From Notamacropus eugenii (Eukaryota; Chordata; Mammalia; Diprotodontia; Macropodidae), in NCBI RefSeq assembly GCF_028372415.1, contig NC_092873.1:349269390-349333389 (forward strand): a DNA stretch of 64,000 nt, in the 5' to 3' direction. Under the pieces are notes generated by a model. That model did no database searches and was not told where the DNA came from. It saw only the letters and a program-made list of their open reading frames with translations. This document shows positions 1-27,344 of this stretch, in pieces; the stretch's first letter is position 1, and every line of letters begins with the position of its first letter. The position numbers were made by a program, and so were the translations under genes.

Positions 1-2193
1 TGGTAAAGGGTTTACTTTTCTTAGGTTTGGCCAGATTTTTTTAAAGAGAACAAAAATGGTAGAAACACCACATATTCCCTGGCGAATCTGTTGGTATTTT
101 TAAGTAGCTTGTATAAGTTTTTACTTAAAATTATATGGGGAATAAATAGAAATATATAGAAAATGTTTAAAAAAATTTTATGCTGTAGGAAGACACTGTA
201 TAGTGATTAAAATCATCTAAGGGTGTAATTAACATGTTTAATTTAAAGATAACCAGGTCAGGATTGGTTAACTGGAAATAGGATTATTATTTAGGAGAGA
301 ATTTGTAACATGCTTTTTTAGTGTATAAATATTCTTAACATACAATCTTTGCCTAACTTATTTTGATTATATGCTGTAAAGGCTTCCACAGATTTTCTAT
401 TTTGAAATTTCTGGATCAGCATAAGCAGAAAGCTTCAGTTTTAGGTATTAGCATTTTAGCAACTAGTATATTCACCTTGTAAATCCAAATACAACACAGA
501 TAATTCATTCAAAATTACTTGGCAGAAATACTCAGCAATTTTATGTAAATTTAGTTACATCGTTTCCTAATGAGCGCAGTGAATGAAGCTAGCTGTATCA
601 GGGGTGTAAATGTTGAATAATGATATCAGACATTTTCAACAAATGCTAATTTATTTATTACCTGACAGTCTAAATTCAGTACAATATTTGTTTTCATAAC
701 ATCCAACATGTCTTATGTCAAACTTAACCAGTTTCTGTGCAGTGACTGTGGTGGGGTGATCTATTTTATTTGGCTACCCTCAATGTAATTCATTTGGGCA
801 GTTGTCTTAAGGCATATCAATGATCAAAATGGTTTCACTACAGTTTCTCCTGCATTCTCAATCAGTTTCTTCCGCACATCATCTAAAGAAAATTTATGTG
901 GTGTGATTACACTCCTTTTTTTTTTTTTTTGCATACCAGGATTTCTAAAACTAGGAAGAACACTGATATTTGAAACATCAGTGTTTCAAGCCAAGGGTAG
1001 TAGTTCAATTAAATTTCATCAGTACATTATATTATAGTTTAACTCATGCTAGAATTGTTAAAACCCAAGGTCTTCTGAGCCACATAATACCAACATTTCA
1101 TATTAATGAATAAATTATTCACATTCAATACAAAGATATTAAGTGATGAGAAACAGAAAAAGCCAAGCTTTCAAGAGCTCTCAAAAAAAAAAATACAGAA
1201 GCAAAACTAATGAACACAACTACACAAAATATACACTAACCAATTGTAAACCAAACTAGCTAAAGAGTAACTTTAAAAAAATACATTTTAGAACCTCGTG
1301 ATACCCTCTTAAAAAGCAGCAAAACCAAGGGTATTAGAACTATAGTCATTATTTCAGTTGCTGTCCAGCAAGTCTTTCTAAAAGATCCAGATAATGGAAA
1401 TGTTATGTTTTGATTCAATTTAAATACTTTAAAATTGGCAACATTTAATAATTGATATTATAATTAAATTTTAAAGAATATACACAAATGATTTGAACAG
1501 GTTTTATATTCAGTAACTTGCATGGTTTTTACACTGGCACTTTTATCACTAATTTAGGAGAATCAGATGCAATTCCCTCCATAAATTTAGGCGCTAAGAT
1601 TTCAAATTTATAAATATGGTAGTATTTTAATATTAAATTTTTACATGAATATTGGGTATAGCCTTGTTTTCCTTTGGTTCCCAGGTATTATCCAGTTTTG
1701 CAAGGAAAACGCTTTTATATCACAATCAAAACTTGTCTTGGTTACAAGACTGTAGTCCTAGTTGGGTTACAGTCACTTAGATTCATTATTTGGAATTATT
1801 ACTTACTAAGGCAAACCTAAATGAAACTTATCATCTAGAAGAATTTCACATTTGCGTTTACCTACACTGCAGAATAGATTTAAGTAATACTTTAGTTGTT
1901 AGGAAATACTCATTTTACTTAAACTAACCTGTTATCTTTGACTAGCTAGAACTCCTAGAGTAGTCAACTTTACCTTTGAGAGTTCACTTTTAACTATATC
2001 TGATCCATTAGAAATAGTATCCTAGATATTTCTAAAAATTAGAAGTTGAACTTCATTAAGGTATTAACTTTAAATCTGGAAGAAAATTAATGTACTGAAA
2101 TTCTCAAGCTTGAAAAGTTCATTAAAATTACTTTCGAATGTCTTGATATATTTACTTAACAGCTTTTATTCTTCTCATTCTGCTGGCATTTCC
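1..2193. other. AT-rich flank beyond the MEIOC stop codon
   Basis: Apart from the candidate exon at 882-745 and a plus-strand T16 run near 917, no gene or clear repeat is seen here. In human, CCDC43 lies 3' of MEIOC and converges on it (from memory), so part of this AT-rich stretch may be 3' UTR of either gene. Possible minus-strand poly(A) signals are at 2170-2165, 770-765 and about 656-651. Confidence 0.4.
745..882 (-). other. Possible alternative terminal exon downstream of MEIOC
   Basis: On the minus strand, TTTTCTTTAG at 892-883 is followed by an open stretch to TGA at 826-824. Read in the phase left by MEIOC exon 7 it gives DDVRKKLIENAGETVVKPF. A minus-strand AATAAA follows at 770-765. 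Acceptor, frame, stop and poly(A) signal are all in order, which is more than chance usually gives in AT-rich DNA, but no known protein was recognised. It could also be the last exon of another minus-strand gene, or a coincidence. Confidence 0.3.
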
Positions 2194-18081
<15,888 letters not shown>

Positions 18082-19154
18082 GGGGGCCCCCCAGCCCCTC
18101 CTCGATTAGGCTCGGCACCCGGGGTCGGGGGTGAGGGGGGGCGTCGGGCCGCTACTCCCCTCAGCCCGTACCCCGCCGCTCCCACCGTCGCCTCCGTCCC
18201 CGGCGCAGCCTGAGGCCAGTCTGTGGGGAGGGGGGGAGATGGAGGGGGAGGGAGGGGCCGGGGGGGAGAGGCCGTTACATTTCATACCCAGGGCTCGAGA
18301 CCCCGCACGCGACCTGGCACTGGCCTGTCCCCGCCCCCTCCCCCCGCCTCCCTCCCAGGTCTTTTTTCCTCTCCCCAACATCCGATTGGTCCTTCCGGGA
18401 GCCAATGGGCATCTCCTGCCAAGACCCTGTTCCCCCAGAGACAGGGCAAAGAAGGGGCCGTTAGCGTGCTTCTGCCTCTCCTCGGGCTTCGGCTTTTCCC
18501 GCTCAAAATAGAAAGACTCGGGATTGGCTGAGGCGAAGCAGGGGCGGCGTGATGATTGGCTAAAGCCGGCTGCTAGGGGTGAGAGAGAAGGAGGAGGGGC
18601 CAGGGAAGGGAGGCACCAGTGCCTGGCACCCGGGGTCGTCTCCTTTAGCAGCAGTTGAGGGAATATGGCGTACGGGGTGGGGCCGAGGCCCTCAGTTGCT
18701 ACGGTCGTAGGGCCAGTGAGGTGCTGCCACGCCTGAACTCCCTAAACTAGTTCCCGACGTGCTCCCTTTAGTCGGCACGCGGAAACAGTTCCCAGAATCC
18801 CTTGCAGCGGAACCAGAGAATTCTGGGTAGCGAGCCCGCAGTCAGGCTTGCTCCGGCACGGGGACGCGGCTGGTTTGTTCGCGCCCGGATGACATGCCTA
18901 GCCTTCGAGGAGGCAGGTAGTGGCCAGATTCCGAGGTTTGTGTGCCCTCGGGGGGCAGTTTCTTGGCCCAGAAGGTTCCAAACTTGTTAGCCCTTGTGGT
19001 GCAGAAACTGCCCATGGCACGCACGGGACCAGCCATCGGAGCCTGGCACAGAGCTGGGGCTGTGGCTTCCCTCCGTGAGAAACACGATGCCACTTCAATC
19101 ACAGGGCACAGTTTGTATGCCCTCCCCTCCATGAAGAGGGCACATCGTTCTCTT

Positions 19155-19370
19155 GGGGGGAGTACAGAGGATGGAGCGCTGCACCTGGAATCAGGACCAC
19201 CTCCGTTCAAATTTAATCTCTGACACTTACCAGGTGTGTGACCCTGGACAAGTCACTGAATCGCCGTCTGTCTCGCTTTCCCCGTCTGTAAAACAGGGAT
19301 CATACGAGGAAATGACATTTGTAATAAGCTTTTCAAACCTGGGAGCCCTGTATAAATGGTAGCCATCTCC
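19155..19370 (+). repeat. MIR/THER-like SINE just beyond the CpG island
   Basis: A tRNA-like head (GGATGGAGCGCTGCACCTGG), TGTGTGACCCTGGACAAGTC and a core ending GAGCCCTGTATAAATGG identify a near full-length CORE-SINE on the plus strand, about 0.3 kb beyond the promoter motifs. Confidence 0.7.
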
Positions 19371-19779
19371 TGGAGTTCTGGTTGACCTTGACTTTAGAAG
19401 AGCCAAGTGGATCCAGCTTGTGTTGGCTCTCCTTCGCCTTTGTGTGATCCAGGCATCGTTCCTCTGCCGAGGTTCGCGAAGTGGTTGGAAACCTGCTCGT
19501 TAAAGTGGAGGGAGAGAAAAAGAAGCATCGTTTTCTATGCAGCCTATTCTAAAATAAATTCCAGGACTTGTGCACCGTGTCATCTACACCCGAAACAAAC
19601 TGCTGCAATCCCTCTTCTGTGTGAACTGCATTTTATAGTAAAATTATTTCCTGAGTTGATTTGGCTGAAAAAATGATCAAATGATGAGCCTAAGGTGAGA
19701 GGCAGCTCGTTCATTCATTCCCCTCTCCTCCCTAGATCCAAGCCTTTCCAGCGTGGTAGGATCCGAAGTACTTATCCCC

Positions 19780-20020
19780 CTTGGTATGGCCTCGATGAAC
19801 TAAAGTGGACATTGGGGTAGAATGTTGGGCCTGATGTCCGAAAGACTCATCTTCCTCCTGAATTCAAATGTTGCCTAAGATACTTCCTAGGGAAAATCAC
19901 TTTAATCTTGTTTGCCTCAGTTTCCTCATCTGTAAAATAAGCTGGAGAAGGAAATGGCAAACCAGTATCTTTGCCAAGAAAACCCCAAATGAGGTAATGA
20001 AGACTTACACAGGGCTAAAT
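19780..20020 (+). repeat. Marsupial WSINE/MAR1-like SINE
   Basis: The copy carries GTTTGCCTCAGTTTCCTCAT, then GAGAAGGAAATGGCAAACCA and TGCCAAGAAAACCCCAAATG, the 3' phrase I associate with the young marsupial SINE group. The head is diverged. Confidence 0.7.
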
Positions 20021-20029
20021 GCTTATTCC

Positions 20030-22190
20030 TAACATTAAATCCAAATCTCAGGAAACAGAGGGAGAGCATTGTGAATATTCAGAGAATTATTCAGCTTTTC
20101 TGAGTGTAATTTTTTTCTTAAAATAGATTCTTTAAAATTTGTTTTTACATGCCTCGATTTTCCCTTGCACCCCTTCCCTACCTCTAAGAGAGTCATCCTT
20201 TGTAACAAGTACTTTTAATAATAATAGTATTCATTTAGCACCCACAATGTGCTAGATATTGTGCTAAGTGCTTTAAGAAAGAAAATTAGGAAGAAAAAAT
20301 TGAATATGATTCTTAATGTGAATTTTGGGATTGAAGGAGATAGCCATCCTTGCTCTCTGAATACTAAATATGGTCCAACATAGACCCAACAGGGAAAAAA
20401 AAATCCTATAAATTAGTCAGATTAATTGATTTTTAGTAATCAACCATCTTGACAATGATGACCACAGGGGCAAATTGAATTGCTTTACATTAGATGGGAT
20501 GTATGTTAATAAATCTGATTTTGTCAAAAATAAATAAAGTACCTACAAAATAGGAAACCAAGAATCATTTGTTCACACCTCCAGGGATGTTATTCAGTTT
20601 AAACTGGAAGAACTTCATACTATTTCATCCTAGAAATTAAGTATAGAATTCAGAATTCCTTTCCCTAAACATACTACAAAATCAACTTTTATGAAACTGT
20701 AAATGACATTAAATAATACAATGCCCCCTAGATCTATTAATAAGACTTATTTTATATGTTTGCAAATGTCCAAAACAAATAGTTTCTTTTGAAGCAAAAA
20801 GAAATGATTGTCCCATTTACAAAATATTTCATAGTTTGGCCAATGGAAATGTTTTGAACAGAGAAAATGTGTGTAGGATGTTAAAATCCTCCCAAGTAAA
20901 ACTTTTTGAGATCAAATAAAACAATTTTGAAAATTCATGTGTGTTTGTGGGCATAATCTAAATGTCACCTCATTTATAAAAGATTAAGAATGAACTTCTA
21001 AAAAGCATTTAAATGAATCCTCTCTAGAAATCAATCATGTCAGTCCAAGGCACCATGTAATTAAATCACTGAAAATGGTTTTTGGGGGGAACACAACTGC
21101 ATAAAGTTAATTGTTTTTCCAGTTTGCTAATGGACTCATGATCCATTTAAATAGCCTGGAAACAATCTTCAGCCCAAATCATACATTCTTCATGTACTTC
21201 TCCAACTTCGAAGAAATAAGTTTGCTTAATTGTAAACTGAAATTAACTGGGCTGCTGGTTAAAGTCCCAAATTCTAAGAGTTTGTTGGAAGTCTTACAGA
21301 ATGAATGTTCCTTATTAATGCCATTGGCAAACTCCATCTCTCCTTTTGGATCTTCAAATTAATGTTTCCTTGGCTGTCTAGAATCTTTTTTTTTTATGTA
21401 CTCCAAGGAATTTTTGAAATGCACTTTAGCATTGAATAAGGTCCTGCAGGATTTGTGCTTTGACACTTGCTGAGTGATCTGTTTCCATCTGGAAAAAAGA
21501 TCTTATTGTTTTGGTTAGCTTTTTAAAAAAAGTTTTAATAACATCTTCTCCAGAAGAATGCCACAATATTTTATTACTTTACAACATGTCTACCCTAATC
21601 CAGACCCCTGAAAAGAAAACCAGACAAATCAATTCTTATTTTTAAGTTGTATTTTTTTTTCTAGTGATCTTGCTTATTTTCTGGGTGGAGATAATAGAGG
21701 AAGTCAATTTGATGTTTAAAGTGATTCTGGCACTCAAGTGAATTTATCTGATTCTTTCAATGTAAAATTGAAAATTTATTTATGCCTTTGCCCTCCAAAG
21801 TTGTATTTCTGTTTCCTCCATATTCAGTGACCAGAGAATCCAGAAGAGCACCATTTAAAAACATGCACCTAATAAAATCTTGTTGATTGATGTTTAGTAT
21901 TCCTTCTGTCTCAAATGTTTTCTAAGTGATCTTATCGAATAGGTATTGATGTAACTACTTCCCAAGTTCTCTCAAATATCTATACCCCATCCCCAGCTCA
22001 ATCACAAGAAATTGCTATTCCCTTGCTTTATCTAGAAGTAATGAAGGTTGGAATGAACCTATTGAAAATTTTCCTTAGATACCTAAATTTTATGATTATT
22101 CCACTATATTTGAATGATGTATACAGAGTATTTTGTAATTAAAGTTCTATATAAATGAAAGCTCTTCTTCTTCATCACTCCCACTATCAT
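20030..22190. other. Intergenic stretch with little recognisable content
   Basis: A MIR fragment is visible at about 20200-20280 (CCCACAATGTGCTAGATATT). No coding exon, RNA gene or other clear repeat was recognised in the rest. Confidence 0.4.
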
Positions 22191-22194
22191 CATA

Positions 22195-22345
22195 ATGAGG
22201 GGTGACACATTAGATAGAGAGCTAACCCTGGAGTCAGAAAGACTTGGGTTCAAGTCCTGCATCTGATTTACTGACAATGTGACAAGTCAATAAGTGGCAA
22301 GTCAATTAACCTCTCAGTGCCTCAGGCAATTTTCTAAGAGTATAA
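22195..22345 (+). repeat. MIR/THER-like SINE, 5' two thirds
   Basis: The run from TTAGATAGAGAGCTAACCCTGG through GGGTTCAAGTCCTGC to CTCTCAGTGCCTCAGGC is a tRNA-derived SINE head and core. Confidence 0.6.
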
Positions 22346-22839
22346 ATTTCAGAACAGGCGCTGACCTATGACAGAAGCACTCTTCTCATCAAGAGTTCTC
22401 TGTACCAATGAAATCGTTGGTGTGGCCCACAATAACACTAATATATTTATACTCTTTAAGCTAGGGGATGGAGGATGAATGGGAATTGGTTGAAATCTAT
22501 TGCAAAATGTGTAGTTATCTGAACAAAACACATCCACCGCAACCTCTTACTGCTATAGGCTTGTTTCCTCATTAAAAGTCTCTCCAGGTTCACAAACAGT
22601 CTGGGATATGGCTATTGAAGAACTTATAAATGTTATAGACATTCTTTCTCTAATTAGCTTGGCCCTCCCCTCAGTCTCCATGGCAACATCTCTGAGTATA
22701 CCAACTATACTATTTAGATTATATTGACATCAATGCCTGCCATTTACATTATTAAACATACAATAAGGAAATGGCTGTTCTCTCTCCATATATATGTATA
22801 TATATGTGTATATGTCACTTTCCATTTACTCTCTTTTAA

Positions 22840-23530
22840 TTTTTTTCATTTTAATTTTCAGTTCTAAATTTTCTTCCTCCTTCCTTCCCTGACCCCCAGA
22901 AGTCAAGCAGTATAATATCCATTGCACATATGAAGTCATACAAAACATATTTCAACATTAACCATGTTGCAAAAGAAAAAAACAAGAAAAATAAAGTGAA
23001 AGAAATATGCTTCAGATTAATCAATTCATCATCTCTGGGGGTAGACAGTATTTTTCATTATAAGTCCTTTGGAATTATCATGGATCATTGTATTGATCAG
23101 AGTAGCTAAATCTTTCATAACTGTTGTTACAATATTTCTGTTAATGTGTACAATGTTCTATTCCTCATTTCAATTTGTATCAGCTCATATAAGTCTTCCT
23201 AGGTTTTTCTGAAACCATCTATTTTATAATTTCTTACAACACAATAGTATTCCATCACAATCATATACCACAACTTGTTCAGCCATTCCCCAAATGATGG
23301 ACATTCCCTCATTTTCCAATTCTTTGCCACTTCAAAAAGAACTGCTATAAATATTTTTGTACATAAGGGTCCTTTTCTTTTTTATTTGATCTCTTTAGGG
23401 TATAGACCTAGTAGTGATATTGCTGGGTGAAAAGGGATGCACAATTTGATAGCCTTAGGCATAATTCTAAATTGTTCTCTAAAATGGTTGGATCAGTTTA
23501 TAACTCCACCAACAGTGCAGTAGTGTACCT
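22840..23530 (-). mobile_element. L1 3' UTR fragment, marsupial type
   Basis: On the plus strand it begins near a T-rich end and contains ATCATATACCACAACTTGTT, then CAGCCATTCCCCAAATGATGG. The same series recurs near 63.1-63.87 kb and, in diverged form, near 46.5-47.3 kb. It is the minus-strand 3' end of a 5'-truncated L1 without ORF sequence. Confidence 0.7.
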
Positions 23531-23534
23531 ACTG

Positions 23535-23950
23535 CATACTTCCATATCCCTTTCCCAAGGACTCTGTACTCCTAACTCTACTCTAAAAGAGCTTCTTACT
23601 ATTCCTCCTCATACAAAGCACTTTATTTTCTATCTCTTTGCCTTTTCACTTGCTGTCCCCCATACCTGGAATGTAGTCACTTCTCACCTCCACCTCTTAA
23701 AATCTTTAATATCCTTCAAGGTTAAGCTCTATTATTGCCTTCTATATGAAGTCTTTCCCCCAAAAGCCAGTGCCCTTCTCCCCAAATCACTTTGTATCTA
23801 TTTTGTATATGCCTAATATGTATATGTTGTGTCCCTCTATAAATGTAAGCTCCTTAAAGAGCTTAAACACTGTTTGTCTTTGTATCCCTCTCAGGGATTA
23901 GCATAATGTCTGGAACATAGCAGGCATTTAATAAATACTTACTGATTGAA
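23535..23950 (+). repeat. L2 LINE 3' end
   Basis: The stretch has TGCTGTCCCCCATACCTGGAA, then ATCCTTCAAGGTTAAGCTC, AAATGTAAGCTCCTTAAAGAG and ends in ATTTAATAAATACTTACTG. This is the L2 3' region in sense orientation. Confidence 0.8.
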
Positions 23951-23956
23951 AAAAAT

Positions 23957-25190
23957 GTTGTTTGGTTGGTTGTTGTCCTTCATTCTCGAAGAGGACCAAA
24001 ATGACATCACTATAATACAGTCAAGTTTCAGTGTGTCCTACTGTGGCTGATGAGACCAATATGAGCTCAGAATGCTCTACCACAGATTGGGCACAGATAG
24101 TCCATGTGAATATTTGGGGTGGATATCCCAAATTTGTGCATCCTACATTTCCTTTGTGCTGTTTTGATTTTGCTTTGCTCATAGAGCACAGCACCCTTTC
24201 TGATGTGGGCACGTCATGCTGAGGGATCCTGTGTCCGTGCCTCCCATGTTGCACAGTTGAATGCAAAGTTCTTGAGAGAGACCTTGAGAGTGTCCTTGTA
24301 TCACTTCTGACCTCCATGTGATCGCCTACCCCATGAGAATTCTCCATAAAATAGTCTTTTTGACAAACATACATTTTGCATTCAAATAACATGTCCAGCC
24401 CATTGGAGTTGCACTCTCTGAAGCATAGTTTGAATGCTTGGCAATTTAGTTAGAGCAAGGACATCAGTGTCTGGTACCTTATCCTACCAGGTGGTCGTCA
24501 GAATCTTCCTAAGACAGTTCAAATGGAAGTGATTCAGTTTCCCAGCATGGCACTGGTAGATAGTTCATGTTTCACAGGCATACAACAATGAGGTCAGCAC
24601 AATGGCTCTGTGGACCTTCAGTTTGATAGTCAGTCTAATATTTCTTCTCTTCCATACTTTTCTTCAGAGCTTCCCAAACACTGAGCTAGCTCTGGCAATG
24701 CGTTCATCAACTTCATTGTCAATGTGTACATACCTGGAAAGTATGCTACCAAAGTAAGTGAACTTATTCACAGCATTCAAAACTTCTCCATTTGTTGTAA
24801 CCGATGGTTTCATGTATGGATGGTGTAGTGGTGGCTGATGGAGCACCTGTGTTTTCTTGATGTTAATTATTAGGCCAAAATTAGCACAGACAGCAGAGAA
24901 TTTATCCATACTTTGTGGCATCTCAGCTTCAGAGGCTGCATTGAGTGCACAATCATCTGCAAACAGAAAATCATGCACCAACACTCCCTCCACTTTGGTT
25001 TTGGCTTGTAGCCTTTTCAAACTGAAGAATTTACCATCAATATGGTAGCTGTCCTGGATGCTGTGTTCATCCTCATTGAAAACCTTTGACAACATGGCTG
25101 AAAACATCATGCAATTATACCTCAAAAGTCCTGTGGTGATAGGCAAGTGATGAAGCAGCAGGTGTGGATACACTGGGAGCTGTAGACACA
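23957..25190 (-). mobile_element. RTE-like non-LTR retrotransposon, RT and C-terminal part
   Basis: An uninterrupted reading frame at 25260-24664 holds the RT catalytic box FADDCALNAASEAEM (FADD at about 24963-24952), then FGLIINIKKTQVLHQPP and NKFTYFGSILSR. Downstream on the same strand, about 24320-24220, a remnant of the KDTLKVSLKNF...ATWEAR segment of the same family is visible. The extreme 3' tail, read at 24010-23957, is GATGTCATTTTGGTCCTCTT with a short (TTGG)-like end. The 5' half (endonuclease and early RT) is missing and the rest has stops and shifts, so it cannot move by itself. Clade assignment to RTE is from memory and tentative. A facing SINE expected to share the tail lies at 25290-26000. 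Confidence 0.7.
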
Positions 25191-25289
25191 ACCCTGCACA
25201 CAGGTTGCCCAGGCCATAGGGTCGTTTCTCACCGGAAGCAGCAGTGGGATTCGGCAGCACCTTGGGTGTCTGACCAGCCTTTTAAGGAT

Positions 25290-26000
25290 CGCACTGTTCA
25301 CCTCCTGGTGTGAGGAAGGGGGTTAGAAAAGGTGCCCTAAAAATTGTCTGATTACCCAGCCCTGGCTTGATTACCATGGCAGGGGGGAATCCTACTCCGT
25401 GGTCAAAACACACACATACACACAAACGTACAAAATGTACAAAAACATCTGCAAAGATGATTCCACTCATCATCAGCACATCTAATGTGGAGTACCAGTA
25501 CCTTTGGTGTAATGACTGCTGGGCCCTATTCAGGATTGCCTTCCACCTTTGGTATCCACCTGTTCCACCCAACTCTCACCTCTGGCTCCAAAAAGCTGCA
25601 GCATGTGCAGTGGCCACACCCCAATAAACCATTTTGGCAGATGGACCAAACCAGGTTGAGGGTAATTAAGGGGTCTCAAATCCATTGGTGAGTTAGGGGG
25701 ATGTCCACCCTAAGCATGTGAAGACTTACCCTGGTAGAATGGGCAGATGAGAACAATTTGTTCCAACAGCCATGAAGGCAGTTGAAGCAGCGATGTGGAA
25801 CGCTTAGAGCTTGGTTAGACACTGAAGATGCCAAGGTCATCTACTACATCCTGACACATTGACCTTTGCCTTGATTCTGTCCTGTTACTGGATTATGATG
25901 ACTCTGGAGGAGAGAGTGAGGCTGACGACTTCATGCAACTCTGCCTCACTTAAATTCAATTTACGCACAAATCAAAAGGCATCACTCATGCCATTTTACT
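25290..26000 (+). mobile_element. RTE-dependent SINE, MAR4-like
   Basis: Phrases in order: ATCAGCACATCTAATGTGGAG, GACTGCTGGGCCC, CAGTGGCCACACCCC, GGTTGAGGGTAATTAAGGGG, AACGCTTAGAGCTTGG, then GGAGAGAGTGAGGCTGACGA and CTCTGCCTCACTTAAAT. This is an abundant marsupial repeat whose usual end matches the RTE-like 3' tail. This copy loses clear similarity just before that tail. Confidence 0.6.
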
Positions 26001-26049
26001 ATTATGATAAAGATGTACAGTTAAAAATAAGGAATCAATACATTGATGT

Positions 26050-26880
26050 TATCTAGCAATGCATGTGTTATCCTATACTTACCCAATAGACCATGACCTC
26101 CCTGTTTGGTCAATTCTCTGAAGTCATGATTGTCTTGACCCAGATAAAGTCTGATAATGTTTAATATAAAATTTTGGAATAATCTCTTTGTTCTCTCTGA
26201 AGTAAACTCAGAGAGTGCCTCTTCCTATGTCAGCAAAAGCCAGCCAAGGCCGACTCTACACTCCTTAAGGAGACCTTTAACCTAAGACACTATATCTTGA
26301 ATAATAAGACTTTCCTTTGATGAATAATGAGACTTTCCTTTGATGAATCTTATTATCTATAGACACATACTATGTTATGAATAATGGGACTTTCCTTTGA
26401 TCTATAGACATATACTATGTTATGGCGTATTAATGATAAAGAAAATATAGACATCTTAGATCATAATTTCTATTGAACATTGTTTACCCTTTCCTATGTC
26501 AATTATCTGTTTAAGGGAGGAAGCCTACCACTTACTAGTGGTGGGGTTTCTTTCCTTATCACTGAGACATATGCTTACCCAGCTGGAATCCCAAGGCCTG
26601 ACCAACATTACTTTGTTAATTGTCTTGTCTTACTAAATTTATGATTTGTTCAACTAGGAGAGTTCCCTTCTCACGGCAAAATGTATATAAGCCAGAAGAT
26701 TTCTGCACTGGGTAGCCAGAACATTTCTGGCTCCATAATGCATTATGTTACCGTTGTCTTTAATAGGGAATTGATCAATTAATTAATTAAATCATAAAAT
26801 GTATGCATTAGCCTGTTGCCTTTTCTTAATAAAGTTTTCAGGTCAACAAGTCCTATAGATTATCACATCCTATATTTTAG
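26050..26880 (+). mobile_element. Probable solo LTR (fossil)
   Basis: The block has the layout of a retroviral LTR: an upstream part with repeats (26300-26425), TATATAA at 26684-26690, and AATAAA at 26828-26833, about 140 bp apart, with a possible CA end near 26868. No internal retroviral sequence adjoins it. The exact ends and flanking target duplication were not settled. It looks old. Confidence 0.42.
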
Positions 26881-26904
26881 CTTACCCCAAAGGGCTAATC
26901 TTTT

Positions 26905-27045
26905 GTGTTAGAGTTCTATGTTTACTAGAATATAAACTCCATGAGGGCAGAGACTGTGTCTTAACTTTGTACCTTTGTTAGTACCTAACACTGCTCTACC
27001 CAGAACAACAGCTTAGAAAATGTTTCTTGAGTTAAAGAATAAATA
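26905..27045 (+). repeat. L2 LINE 3' end
   Basis: It has AATATAAACTCCATGAGGGC, GACTGTGTCTTAACTTTGTA and a diverged AATAAATAAATT end, the last 140 bp of L2. Confidence 0.7.
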
Positions 27046-27169
27046 AATTAAGGAATCTGGTTAAATACTGTTTAATTTCAAGATGGAAATAAGTCTCAAG
27101 ATTCTGGGCATCTCTCTGGAAATACTCTCTCCAAACTCTTAACTGAGTTATTTTGAAACAATCCGAATG

Positions 27170-27340
27170 TTTATAATAGTAACTGCATATTTATGCAGCA
27201 CTAAAGCATTTATGAAGCACTTTCCTTACTACTACCCTATGAGGCAGGGAGTACAAATATTATACTCATCTTATATTTAGGTGAAATGAAACATCAAAAA
27301 AATTAAGGAACTCATTCAGTGTGCAGTTGTCTTCCCCATT
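27170..27340 (+). repeat. MIR-type SINE fragment
   Basis: The core wording GCACTTTCCTTACTACTACCCTATGAGG with a diverged downstream half marks an old MIR. Confidence 0.5.
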
Positions 27341-27344
27341 AAAG

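Noticed and set aside
18118-18118. Upstream ATG (minus strand) as the MEIOC start
   Set aside because: It is out of frame with the MEV start at 18081 and its product has no similarity to MEIOC.
24664-25260. 198-codon minus-strand frame as a host protein
   Set aside because: It has the RT catalytic FADD box and the HQPP/KFTYFGS wording of a LINE RT, with a decayed continuation.
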